A stretch of DNA of 64,000 bases from Myxococcaceae bacterium JPH2 (GTDB taxonomy: Bacteria; Myxococcota; Myxococcia; Myxococcales; Myxococcaceae): positions 186,001-250,000 of the forward strand of contig JAEMGR010000005.1 in NCBI GenBank assembly GCA_016458225.1, in the 5' to 3' direction. Shown piece by piece: positions 54,198-62,181 of this stretch (its first letter is position 1; every line of letters begins with the position of its first letter). The notes beneath the pieces were generated by a model. The model did no database searches. It was not told the DNA's origin and saw only the letters and a list, made by a program, of their open reading frames with translations. The translations under genes were made by a program, and so were the position numbers.

Positions 54198-56105
54198 ATG
54201 CTCCGCAATTCCTCTCTCGTCGCCCTCGTGGCGGCCACCCTCCTGTTCGCCCTGGGGATCGTCTTCCTCCCGCGCCTCGGCCTGGATTCCGCTCGCGCGC
54301 CGACAGGCTTCGCGGTGAAGCCAGACTGGGTCCCCGGCACGCGCTACGCCTATGCGTTGCACTGGCAGAGCCTCCAGCGCGTCCCGAGCCTGCTGCCGCA
54401 GGGCCAGGGGACGCCCTCGCTTTTGGAGGCCCAGCTGCGGCTCTCCGGCACGCTCGTGCTGCGGGCGCTCGAACGGAATGACGACGGGTTCGTCCTCGGC
54501 GCCGCGCTCGAGGACGTGGCGGAGCACGCGCTGGAGTTCCAGGGCCAGGATGTCTTGCCTGACGAAGCCTCCGTCACCGCGGCCTTCCGTGGACACGAGG
54601 CGTGGGTGGAGCTGAGCCCGCGGGGCACGCTCCGCGCCATTCGCTTCGCGCCGGATGCGCCGGAGCTCTTCAAGCAATCGCTCCAATGGCTCATCACCGA
54701 GACGTTCCCCTCGCTCCCCGCCACCGAGGTCCAGGCGCGCGCCGGGGCTTGGGACTCGGCCGAGGCCACGGCCCTGGGCCACGTGCCCGCGCACTACGCG
54801 ATGGAGCCGGACGCGTCGCTGACGCTGCGTCGCACGCGGGGCCTCTACACGCAGCTCCACAGCGCGCCTGCCGGTGTGCCGCCGCACACGGTGACGTCCG
54901 AAGCCCGCTTCACCTTCGCGCCCGAAGGACACCTGACCGACGTCATCCATCAAGAGACGGTGCGCGCCGAGGCGGAGGACGGCCTGGACACGCGCGAGCT
55001 CTTCCAACTCCACCTGCGCGCGGTGACGCGCTTCGAGTCCACCGGGAAGTTGGACCTCGCGTCGCGCTCCGAGGTGCGCCAGCCCGGCGCGATGTACACG
55101 TCCACGGACGCCGAAGAAAAGCTGCTGACCCAGCGCGCGGACGGGCTGACCTTCGACACGCTGCTCAACGACCTGTTCACCCACGGCAACGCGGGCGAGA
55201 TGCCCGAGAACGGCCGCTGGCTGTGGCGCGCCACGGGCCTGCTGATGCTCCATCCCGAGCGATGCAAGGAATTGGCGGTCTACTTCCAGGACCCGGGCAC
55301 CGAGCCCTCGGGGCAAGCGCTGGTGCTCGACCTGCTCGTGGGCGCGGGCCACGCCGAGGCCCAGGCCCAGCTGCGTCGCCTCGTCGATGACCCCGCCGCG
55401 CGCCGCACGCCACAAGCGCATGGACTGCTCTTCCAACGCCTGGGGCTCGTGGCGCACCCGACTCCCGAGACGGCGGACTTCGTCGCCCAGCACCTCGCCA
55501 CGGCCATCACGCAGAACGACACGGACCTGCGCGATGCCAGCGCCCACTCGCTCGGCGCGGTGGTGGGACACCTGAGCGTGGACGCGGATCCGACCGTGGT
55601 GGCGCGCTACAACCAGGTGCTGACCGAGGGGCTCGCCAGCGCGCGAGCTCCCGACGCGCAGCGCACGTACCTCCGAGCGTTGGGCAACGCGGGCCTCGCC
55701 GAGAACATCGCGCGCGTGCTGCCCTTCGCCGACGCGGCCGACCCGGGCGTGCGCGAGGCCACCGCCACCGCCTTGCGCAAGACGCCCAGCCCCGACGCCA
55801 CCGCCACGCTCCTCCACCTGGCGCGCGCGCCCGAGCAGCGCGTCCAGGCCGCGGCGCTCGACTCGCTGCGGGAGCATCCGCTCGATGCGGCCTCGCTCAC
55901 GATGCTGCGCGACGTCGTCGTGGGCGGCACGCTGCGCCCCGGCTCCGAGTCGCTCGTGGCGAACCTGCTGGAGCGTCGGCTCGATGGCGGCCCCGTCGTC
56001 GTCCAGGCCCTCCAGGCCCTGTCCCTGCGCGCTCGCGAGGACCCTGTCCTGCGCGCTCGCGTGCTCCAGCTCCTCGCGCGAGCGGCCCTGGTGGCCTCGC
56101 GCTGA
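54198..56105 (+). CDS. Secreted protein with vitellogenin-like N-sheet and HEAT-like superhelix
   Basis: A 635-residue protein with an N-terminal hydrophobic signal or anchor (LVALVAATLLFALGIVFL). Residues ~40-280 are beta-rich and open with WVPGTRYAYALHW, like the start of lipovitellin N-sheets, with a later GTLRAIRFAPDAPELFKQSL segment. From ~310 to the end the protein is a run of helical pairs (LLNDLF, LVLDLLVGAGHAEAQAQL, DLRDASAHSLGAVVGHL, RVQAAALDSL) like HEAT or lipovitellin superhelix repeats. The family in animals carries lipids. Homology is my inference from pattern only. GAGGA precedes the ATG at 54198. Confidence 0.72.
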   Translation: MLRNSSLVALVAATLLFALGIVFLPRLGLDSARAPTGFAVKPDWVPGTRYAYALHWQSLQRVPSLLPQGQGTPSLLEAQLRLSGTLVLRALERNDDGFVLGAALEDVAEHALEFQGQDVLPDEASVTAAFRGHEAWVELSPRGTLRAIRFAPDAPELFKQSLQWLITETFPSLPATEVQARAGAWDSAEATALGHVPAHYAMEPDASLTLRRTRGLYTQLHSAPAGVPPHTVTSEARFTFAPEGHLTDVIHQETVRAEAEDGLDTRELFQLHLRAVTRFESTGKLDLASRSEVRQPGAMYTSTDAEEKLLTQRADGLTFDTLLNDLFTHGNAGEMPENGRWLWRATGLLMLHPERCKELAVYFQDPGTEPSGQALVLDLLVGAGHAEAQAQLRRLVDDPAARRTPQAHGLLFQRLGLVAHPTPETADFVAQHLATAITQNDTDLRDASAHSLGAVVGHLSVDADPTVVARYNQVLTEGLASARAPDAQRTYLRALGNAGLAENIARVLPFADAADPGVREATATALRKTPSPDATATLLHLARAPEQRVQAAALDSLREHPLDAASLTMLRDVVVGGTLRPGSESLVANLLERRLDGGPVVVQALQALSLRAREDPVLRARVLQLLARAALVASR

Positions 56106-56142
56106 GTCCGCAGTCCCACTCCCGCCTCACGACGGACCTCGC

Positions 56143-57921
56143 ATGAAACCTCAACCACTCTCGCTTCTCCCTGGCCTGTTGCTCTCGGCGTTGGTGCTCT
56201 CGAGCACCGCGCTGGCGGGCCCCGCCGATGACTTCGTCCGTGGCGCCAGCCTGCGCGTCAACCACGCCACGGTGACCTTTGACGGCCACGCGTACAGCGC
56301 GACGGACTATGTGATTGCCAAGAACTCCGGCTCGCTCAACCTCGTGCTGAGGGCGCAGGACTTCGGCTTCGCGTCCGACCTCGTGGTCCACATGACGGGC
56401 TCGCGCTCCGGCAACACCGTGACGTGGGACTTCGACGACTGGCTGCCCACGCCCTATGACCTGGGCGGCTTCTACTCCTTACGGCGCGTCTACGGTCACC
56501 TCGTGGCGAACGTGGAGCTGGTGTACGGCACGGACTCGCCCGCCTGTGGCGGCACCGCGCTGTGCCCCTACAACGTGCGGCTGCGGCTCGGCGCGGGGAC
56601 GTGGCTGCGCGTGGCGGGGAGCGGACCGTTCTGGCACCCCAACTTCGACGAGGCCATCTCCGTCTCCACCTTCACCGCGTTCGGTGGGCTGCCGCGTCCT
56701 CGCCTGTCCTGGCTCAACCTGCAGCGCCCCGCGCGCTATTGCGTGGGCAGCGCGCCCACGTACTTCGCCGGCGAAGTGACGCTCAGCACGCCAGCGCCCA
56801 CGGGCGGAGCCTGGGTGGACTTCACCAGCAGCTACGGCGCAGGGATCTCCGTCGCGGGCCTGTACCTGGCCCAGGGCCAGACGTATGGCCGCTTCGACGT
56901 GCGCGTGGCACCGGGGTTCGAGGGGACCGCGCGGCTGACCGCTTCGTCCGGTGGCGCGGTGGCCTCCGAGCTGGTGGAGATGAAGCAGAGCCCCTTCTGC
57001 TTCAAGTCCGTCGACTGGCTGAACATCAAGGCCGTGCTGTGTGAGAAGTGCCTGCTCGTGCGCGCCGTCAACGCGCGCGGCGACGTGCTGGGCCAGCAGG
57101 GCGGCTCGGATGTCGTGGTGACCGCGCAGGGGACGACGCTCAACCTCGCCAAGCTCATGGGCGCGGAGCACGTGGATGGCTCGCGGCTCAATGTCTGGGG
57201 CCAGGTGACGGGCACGGCCCTCATCAACGGCACGGCGCAGTCGTTCCTGTTCGACACCACGAACCTGAAGGCGAAGCCCACCGTGCTGAAGGCGGGCGCG
57301 GCGCTCGGACTCAATGACGTGGGCACCGTGGTGGGTTCGCAGACCGATGGCAAGACGACGCGCGCCTTCCTCTTCGATGGGCAAGAGGTGCGGTCCTTGC
57401 CGCTCCAAGCCGAATGGAGCACCGCGGTCGCGGTGAACAACCGCGGCGTCGTGGCGGGCAGCTATGACAGTGGCAAGGGGCACCGCGCGTTCCGCGCGTT
57501 CCTCGACACGGCCGAGGACCTGGGCGACCTGGGTGGCGGCGAGAGCGAGGCGCGCGCCCTCAACGAGCAGGGCGTGGTGGTGGGCACCGCGAAGACCGAG
57601 AAGGGCACGTGGACCGCCTTCCTCTCGCGTCCCAAGGAGGGCCTCAAGGACCTGGGCTCGCTGGAGAAGCTCCCGTTCAGCGTGGCCACCGCCATCAACT
57701 CAGCAGGCTGGGTGGTGGGCATGGCTCACGACGGCAAGCCCGACGGCACGCGCCGCGCGTTCCTCTACACCCCGGCCGAGGGCCTCATCGACCTCACCTC
57801 GCGCGTCTCACCCGAAGCGAAGCTGACCGTGCTGGAAGCGCTCGACATCGATGACTCCGGACAGGTCCTCGTCCGTGCCCAGCGCGATGGCAAAGACGGC
57901 TTCTACCTGCTCGCGCCCTGA
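56143..57921 (+). CDS. Secreted protein with C-terminal HAF repeats
   Basis: A 592-residue protein with a signal peptide (LLSALVLSSTALA). Residues ~25-300 are beta domains with two Cys pairs. From ~310 on, HAF-type beta repeats appear: units such as ALGLNDVGTVVGS, AVAVNNRGVVAGS, ARALNEQGVVVGT and ATAINSAGWVVGM, each followed by an AFLF/AFLY strand. These repeats usually form a propeller-like extracellular domain. The segment KAVLCEKCLLVRAVN links the halves. The ATG at 56143 is 38 bases past the upstream stop, so the gene is probably in the same operon. Confidence 0.82.
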   Translation: MKPQPLSLLPGLLLSALVLSSTALAGPADDFVRGASLRVNHATVTFDGHAYSATDYVIAKNSGSLNLVLRAQDFGFASDLVVHMTGSRSGNTVTWDFDDWLPTPYDLGGFYSLRRVYGHLVANVELVYGTDSPACGGTALCPYNVRLRLGAGTWLRVAGSGPFWHPNFDEAISVSTFTAFGGLPRPRLSWLNLQRPARYCVGSAPTYFAGEVTLSTPAPTGGAWVDFTSSYGAGISVAGLYLAQGQTYGRFDVRVAPGFEGTARLTASSGGAVASELVEMKQSPFCFKSVDWLNIKAVLCEKCLLVRAVNARGDVLGQQGGSDVVVTAQGTTLNLAKLMGAEHVDGSRLNVWGQVTGTALINGTAQSFLFDTTNLKAKPTVLKAGAALGLNDVGTVVGSQTDGKTTRAFLFDGQEVRSLPLQAEWSTAVAVNNRGVVAGSYDSGKGHRAFRAFLDTAEDLGDLGGGESEARALNEQGVVVGTAKTEKGTWTAFLSRPKEGLKDLGSLEKLPFSVATAINSAGWVVGMAHDGKPDGTRRAFLYTPAEGLIDLTSRVSPEAKLTVLEALDIDDSGQVLVRAQRDGKDGFYLLAP

Positions 57922-57942
57922 CTCCTTCCCGGTACTCCTCCC

Positions 57943-58644
57943 ATGAAGAACTCTCTTCTGAACTGCATTCTCTTGATGGCCGCCAGCGCGGTGATCGCCT
58001 CGGGCTGCAACGGCTGTGGCGGTGGTCCCACCTGTGACAACTCCCGCATCGCGCAGCAGGGCGGATGCTGCCGCACCGACAGCGCCACGCCCTGCGATGG
58101 CTCGCTCACCTGCAACAATGGCGCGTGCACGCCCTGCGGCGCCGCGGGGCAGCAGTGCTGCAACACCGGGGTGACGGAGACGTGCGCAGCGGGCCTGAGC
58201 TGCGAACTCCAGTCGAGCGGCCTGCACACCTGCAATGACTGCGGTGGACTGAACGAGCGCTGCTGCCAGGGCAATCGCTGTGAGAACACCTTCACGTGCA
58301 ACACGGACACGAACCGCTGCATCAGCGCGGCCTCGGTCCATTGCACCGGTGGCGCCAACCACTACGTGATTGGGGTGAGGGACAGTCAGCTCTGTGGCCA
58401 GAGCACCCTGGACATCAACGCCGACACGCCCGAGCAGGCGCTGGAGTGCGCGCGCACCATGCCCCTCCCGCCAGGCGGCTCGCTTGTCCCCGCCCCGGCC
58501 GTCCTCCAGACGTTCCAGATGTGCTTGTCCACCACGACCATGGGCGTGCAGCGGCGCAACATCCGCGCGTTCAGTGACTACGACGCTCGCCAGTGCGCCT
58601 TGAACACCTGCGAGAACTGCACGGACGCCCGCTTCGACTGCTGA
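57943..58644 (+). CDS. Cys-rich lipoprotein
   Basis: A 233-residue protein. The signal ends in a lipobox ASGC near residue 22. The following ~110 residues contain more than 25 Cys residues, in repeats with adjacent Cys pairs (GGCC, QQCC, ERCC) and CxxC spacings, typical of knotted disulphide domains in myxobacterial surface proteins. The last 100 residues form a more ordinary domain with four Cys. It starts 21 bases after the HAF-repeat gene and ends the four-gene cluster. Confidence 0.8.
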   Translation: MKNSLLNCILLMAASAVIASGCNGCGGGPTCDNSRIAQQGGCCRTDSATPCDGSLTCNNGACTPCGAAGQQCCNTGVTETCAAGLSCELQSSGLHTCNDCGGLNERCCQGNRCENTFTCNTDTNRCISAASVHCTGGANHYVIGVRDSQLCGQSTLDINADTPEQALECARTMPLPPGGSLVPAPAVLQTFQMCLSTTTMGVQRRNIRAFSDYDARQCALNTCENCTDARFDC

Positions 58645-58676
58645 AGCGCCCTTCCCGCCCCACGGCCCCGCCGGAA

Positions 58677-58698
58677 TCCTGACAGCCTGATGTCAGGA
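58677..58698 (+). terminator. Inverted repeat after the Cys-rich lipoprotein gene
   Basis: A perfect 8-bp repeat (TCCTGACA and TGTCAGGA around six bases). It may end the secreted cluster or act as an operator for the following glycosylase gene, which starts 63 bases later. Confidence 0.45.
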
Positions 58699-58761
58699 AC
58701 AAGGGGATACGGATATGTCTCCGTCGCTCGCGGTGGTGAGCGACGGGGACTGGGAACGGGA

Positions 58762-59946
58762 ATGGTGAAGCGGAACTCCGGAGTGATGGGCCCCCGCGCG
58801 CTCAATCGCGCGCTGCTCGCTCGGCAGATGCTGTTGCGGCGTGCGCGGCGCCCGGCGCTGGAGGCCATCGAGCACCTGGTGGGCATGCAGGCCCAGGCGC
58901 CCAATCCGCCCTACGTGGGGTTGTGGACGCGGCTGGAGGGCTTCGCTCACGACGAGCTGTCTCAGCTCGTCCTCGCGCGGCAGGTGGTGCGCACCGTGAT
59001 GATGCGCAGCACCATCCACCTGGTCTCCTCGCGGGACTGCCTGACGCTGCGCCCCGTGCTCCAAGGCTTCCTGGAGCGCGCCATGCTCGCGAGCCGCCAC
59101 GGCAAGGGCATCGCGGGCATCGACCCCGCCGCGCTCACGGCGGCCGGTCGCGCGCTCATCGAAGAGCGCCCGCTCACACTCGCGGAGCAGGGCGCGAAGC
59201 TGGCGGAGCGCTGGCCGGGCCGCGACCCCACGGCGCTCGCGCAGGCCATCCGCACCTGGGTGCCCTCCGTCCAGGTGCCACCGCGCGGACTCTGGGGCGG
59301 CAGCGGACAGGCCCAGGTCACCTCCGTCGAGGCGTGGCTGGGACAGCCCCTGGGCACCGACACCGCGCCGGATTCCTTGGTGCTGCGCTACCTGGCCGCG
59401 TTCGGGCCCGCCACCGTCAAGGATGTGCAGCTCTGGTCCGGGTTGACGCGGCTGCGCGAAGTCATCGAGCGGCTCAAGCCCCAGCTTCGCGTTTTTCATG
59501 ACGAGCACGGCGACGAGCTGCTCGACCTCCCCAACGCACCTCGCCCCGACGCGGACGCTCCCGCCCCGGTGCGCTTCATCGCCGAGTTCGACAACCTGAC
59601 GCTCTCCCACGAGGACCGCTCGCGGATCATCTCCACGGAGGACCGCTCGCGCATCGCGACCCTCAACGGCATCGTGCCCGGACTCATCCTGGTGGATGGC
59701 TTCGTCGAGGGGACCTGGAAGCTGGAGCGCCAGCGCACCGCCGCCACGCTGCACATCCTGCCGTTCCGTCCCTTGGCCGCCTCGGACCGGACGGCCCTCG
59801 CCGACGAGGGCGCGAAGCTGCTCGCGTTCCTCGCCGGGGATACTCCGTCTCAGGACGTGCGGTTCGGCGCGGAGAAGCGCTCCGCGCCGGCCCAGCCTAA
59901 AGCGTCTGCAGGTACTCCACGAGGTCGTCCAGCTCGGCGGGCTTGA
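58762..59946 (+). CDS. Winged-helix DNA glycosylase, AlkZ-like (HTH_42 family)
   Basis: A 394-residue member of the AlkZ/YcaQ family, three winged helices that cleave alkylated bases and unhook interstrand crosslinks. The active-site motif reads QAQ within HLVGMQAQAP, matching the Gln-x-Gln of AlkZ and not the Gln-x-Asp of E. coli YcaQ. Conserved MMRSTIHLVS and FDNLTLSHEDRSRI segments are also present. The latter is partly duplicated: EDRSRI appears twice, nine residues apart. The start is ambiguous; the ATG at 58762 is used, with others at 58690 and 58786. Its last 50 bases overlap the cytochrome gene on the other strand. Confidence 0.87.
   Translation: MVKRNSGVMGPRALNRALLARQMLLRRARRPALEAIEHLVGMQAQAPNPPYVGLWTRLEGFAHDELSQLVLARQVVRTVMMRSTIHLVSSRDCLTLRPVLQGFLERAMLASRHGKGIAGIDPAALTAAGRALIEERPLTLAEQGAKLAERWPGRDPTALAQAIRTWVPSVQVPPRGLWGGSGQAQVTSVEAWLGQPLGTDTAPDSLVLRYLAAFGPATVKDVQLWSGLTRLREVIERLKPQLRVFHDEHGDELLDLPNAPRPDADAPAPVRFIAEFDNLTLSHEDRSRIISTEDRSRIATLNGIVPGLILVDGFVEGTWKLERQRTAATLHILPFRPLAASDRTALADEGAKLLAFLAGDTPSQDVRFGAEKRSAPAQPKASAGTPRGRPARRA
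59611..59655 (+). repeat. 27-base in-frame tandem repeat inside the glycosylase gene
   Basis: GAGGACCGCTCGCG occurs at 59611 and again at 59638, period 27 bases (nine codons). The second copy continues CATC where the first has GATC. The result is an EDRSRI unit twice in the protein. Confidence 0.8.
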
Positions 59947-61933
59947 GGTCCGCCGTCAGGCCGTGCGCGTTGCTCGTGCGGCCCTGCTCCAGACGCGCGC
60001 GGAGCGTGCCCGCGCTGCCGTCGTGCAGGTACGGCGCCGTGCGCGCCAGCCCCAACAGCGAGGGCGTGTTGAGTCCGGCGCTGATGACCTTCGCGTCATC
60101 GTGCACGAGCCCCACCATCACGAACGTGCCCACGTTGGCGTTCTTGTTGTTGGTCAAGGTGGCGCCCTCGTGACACGTGTTGCAGCCCGCCTTGACGAAC
60201 ACCTGGGCCCCGCGCTCCTGCGCCGCGCTGGGCGTCGCGTGCTTGTAGGGATTGTCCGCCGCGGGAATCGTGTCGATGAAGCCGCCGAGCTGAGACACCA
60301 GCGTGGCGTCCAGCGAGGTGCCGCCCATGCGCTGCCGCACGGTGGCGTTCATGAACTCGCGCAGCGTGGGGAACTCGCCGCTCCAGTGGAACGGGCTGGT
60401 GGACGTGGTCATGCGGCCGGCGAGGCTCGGTGTCTGTCGCGGCCCATCCGGGAAGCCCCACACGTGGCCGTCCTCGCGCCCCTCCAGGTGACACGAACCA
60501 CACGACACGCTCACCGAGGGGCTCGTCATGCGCGAGTCCAACGCGGAGAAGAAGAGGCGACGTCCCGCGACCACCTCCGGCGCCAGCAGCTCGCCCGCGA
60601 GCGCCAACCGAGGGCCCTCCTCGCGCACGTTGGCGTCGTGGTCCGAGCCATCGCTCACGAGCGTGCTGAGCGTGTGGTCAAAGGCGTTGTAGACGTAGGC
60701 CCGCTTGCCATCCCGGGTGATGGCGATGCCCGTGGGCCCCGAACCCACCGGGAGCAACTGCCGCACCGAGCTGTTCGAACTCTCCGACAGGTCGTCGCCG
60801 GTCCGCCGGTTCGTGGGGAGGATGGCGACGTTGTCCGTCTCGCGGTTCACCAGGAACAGCCACGAGCCCGAGGGGTCCACCACCGCGGCCACGGGGCCCT
60901 GGATGGGATTGGCGAACTGCGGGGACGTCACCATCGTCGGAGGGAAGTCCGGCGTCTCGCCCGCCGGCGGGCCGCAGCGGTTCAGCTCATCCACCACGGG
61001 ATGGGCGTCATCCGACTCGAAGGTGATGAGGCCCGGGGTGACGACGCCGCCGCCCGAGGGATTGCACGGCGTGCCGCCGCCATACAGCGAGTCACCGCCC
61101 TGATTGGGCGTGGGCGGGGACGACGTCAGCGGATCCGCGCGCGCCCAGAGCATCGGGGCGAAGAGGCGTCGCCCATCCGGCGTCGCGACCACCTCGGCCA
61201 TGCCGCGCGCGCGGAAGGAGTGGATGCCGTTCGCCTGCCCGATGGGCGGCGGACTGTCCGCGGCCGTCTTCGAGCCGTCTTCGGAGAAGCCCGCGCGGAC
61301 CTGGTTGGCGCGCACCAGCAGGTCCGTCCCCTCGCGCGTCATGCGGGGGCGATCCGCGTCCGACAGGTCCACGGTCACCACGTCGCCCCGACGGAACAGC
61401 GAGAGCACCGCGCGCCGGCCCTCGTCCAGGAGCGCGATGCCGCGCGGCTCCTCGCCCACCGGCAGCTCCCAGCGTGGCGTGAGCGAGCGCGTGTCGATGG
61501 CGGTGAGCGTGCCGTGCGCGGTGGAGTCCAGCGCGGTGCTGTTCACCACGTAGAGCGTGTCGCCGTCCGGAGACACCGAGAGGCCCGTGGGCTCCACGGA
61601 CACCGGGATGCGCGCCGCCTCCGTCCACTCGCCTCGGCGGACGACGGAGACGCTGCGCTCGGCGCGGTTGGAGACGTAGACCGTGTCATCCGGCCCCACC
61701 ACCACGCGCTCGGGTCGGAGGCCGACCTTCACCTCGCCCACCTTCTCGCGGCGCGCGGCGTCCACCACGGCGAGGATGCCGTTGTCCGCGTCCACCACGT
61801 AGACGAGCGAGTCATCTCGACTGAGCGCCACGGAGCCAGAGGCATTGCTCCACGTGGCCTCCACCCGCCGCTCCCCACATCCCGCCAGTCCCAGCACCGC
61901 CACCATTGCCGCGGTCCGCAGCTGACGCTTCAT
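59897..61933 (-). CDS. Diheme cytochrome lipoprotein with beta-propeller
   Basis: A 678-residue lipoprotein (lipobox LAGCGER). The N-terminal ~420 residues are YVTN/YncE-like propeller repeats (LVYVVDADNG, TVYVSNRAERSV, TLYVVNSTALD). The C-terminal part has two heme c sites, CGSCH at 478 and CNTCH at 584, related to di-heme peroxidase (MauG/CcpA) modules. It should be a periplasmic or surface electron-transfer or peroxidase-like protein. AAGGAG seven bases ahead fixes the ATG at 61933. No cytochrome maturation genes are nearby. It is divergent from a sensor kinase. Confidence 0.9.
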   Translation of the reverse strand: MKRQLRTAAMVAVLGLAGCGERRVEATWSNASGSVALSRDDSLVYVVDADNGILAVVDAARREKVGEVKVGLRPERVVVGPDDTVYVSNRAERSVSVVRRGEWTEAARIPVSVEPTGLSVSPDGDTLYVVNSTALDSTAHGTLTAIDTRSLTPRWELPVGEEPRGIALLDEGRRAVLSLFRRGDVVTVDLSDADRPRMTREGTDLLVRANQVRAGFSEDGSKTAADSPPPIGQANGIHSFRARGMAEVVATPDGRRLFAPMLWARADPLTSSPPTPNQGGDSLYGGGTPCNPSGGGVVTPGLITFESDDAHPVVDELNRCGPPAGETPDFPPTMVTSPQFANPIQGPVAAVVDPSGSWLFLVNRETDNVAILPTNRRTGDDLSESSNSSVRQLLPVGSGPTGIAITRDGKRAYVYNAFDHTLSTLVSDGSDHDANVREEGPRLALAGELLAPEVVAGRRLFFSALDSRMTSPSVSVSCGSCHLEGREDGHVWGFPDGPRQTPSLAGRMTTSTSPFHWSGEFPTLREFMNATVRQRMGGTSLDATLVSQLGGFIDTIPAADNPYKHATPSAAQERGAQVFVKAGCNTCHEGATLTNNKNANVGTFVMVGLVHDDAKVISAGLNTPSLLGLARTAPYLHDGSAGTLRARLEQGRTSNAHGLTADLKPAELDDLVEYLQTL

Positions 61934-62181
61934 GTGTCGCTCCTTCGCGGCCTCGCGCGGCGCGGGAATGCCCCTTCCGCCCAGCGCATGGCTGCTGTCC
62001 TGCCGAGGAGAGGCGGCCGGCCCTGGTCGCTCACCCTCCCGAGGCCCCCCATGCTCGCCCATCCCGGCTCCGAAAGTCGATTCCTTCCACACCGAGCGTC
62101 CGGGTGGCGGACAGTGCCACGCGCCCGCTGGGTGAAACGTCGCGAGCATGGGACGTTCGGGCCGTGTAAAGGTGGGGAGTC

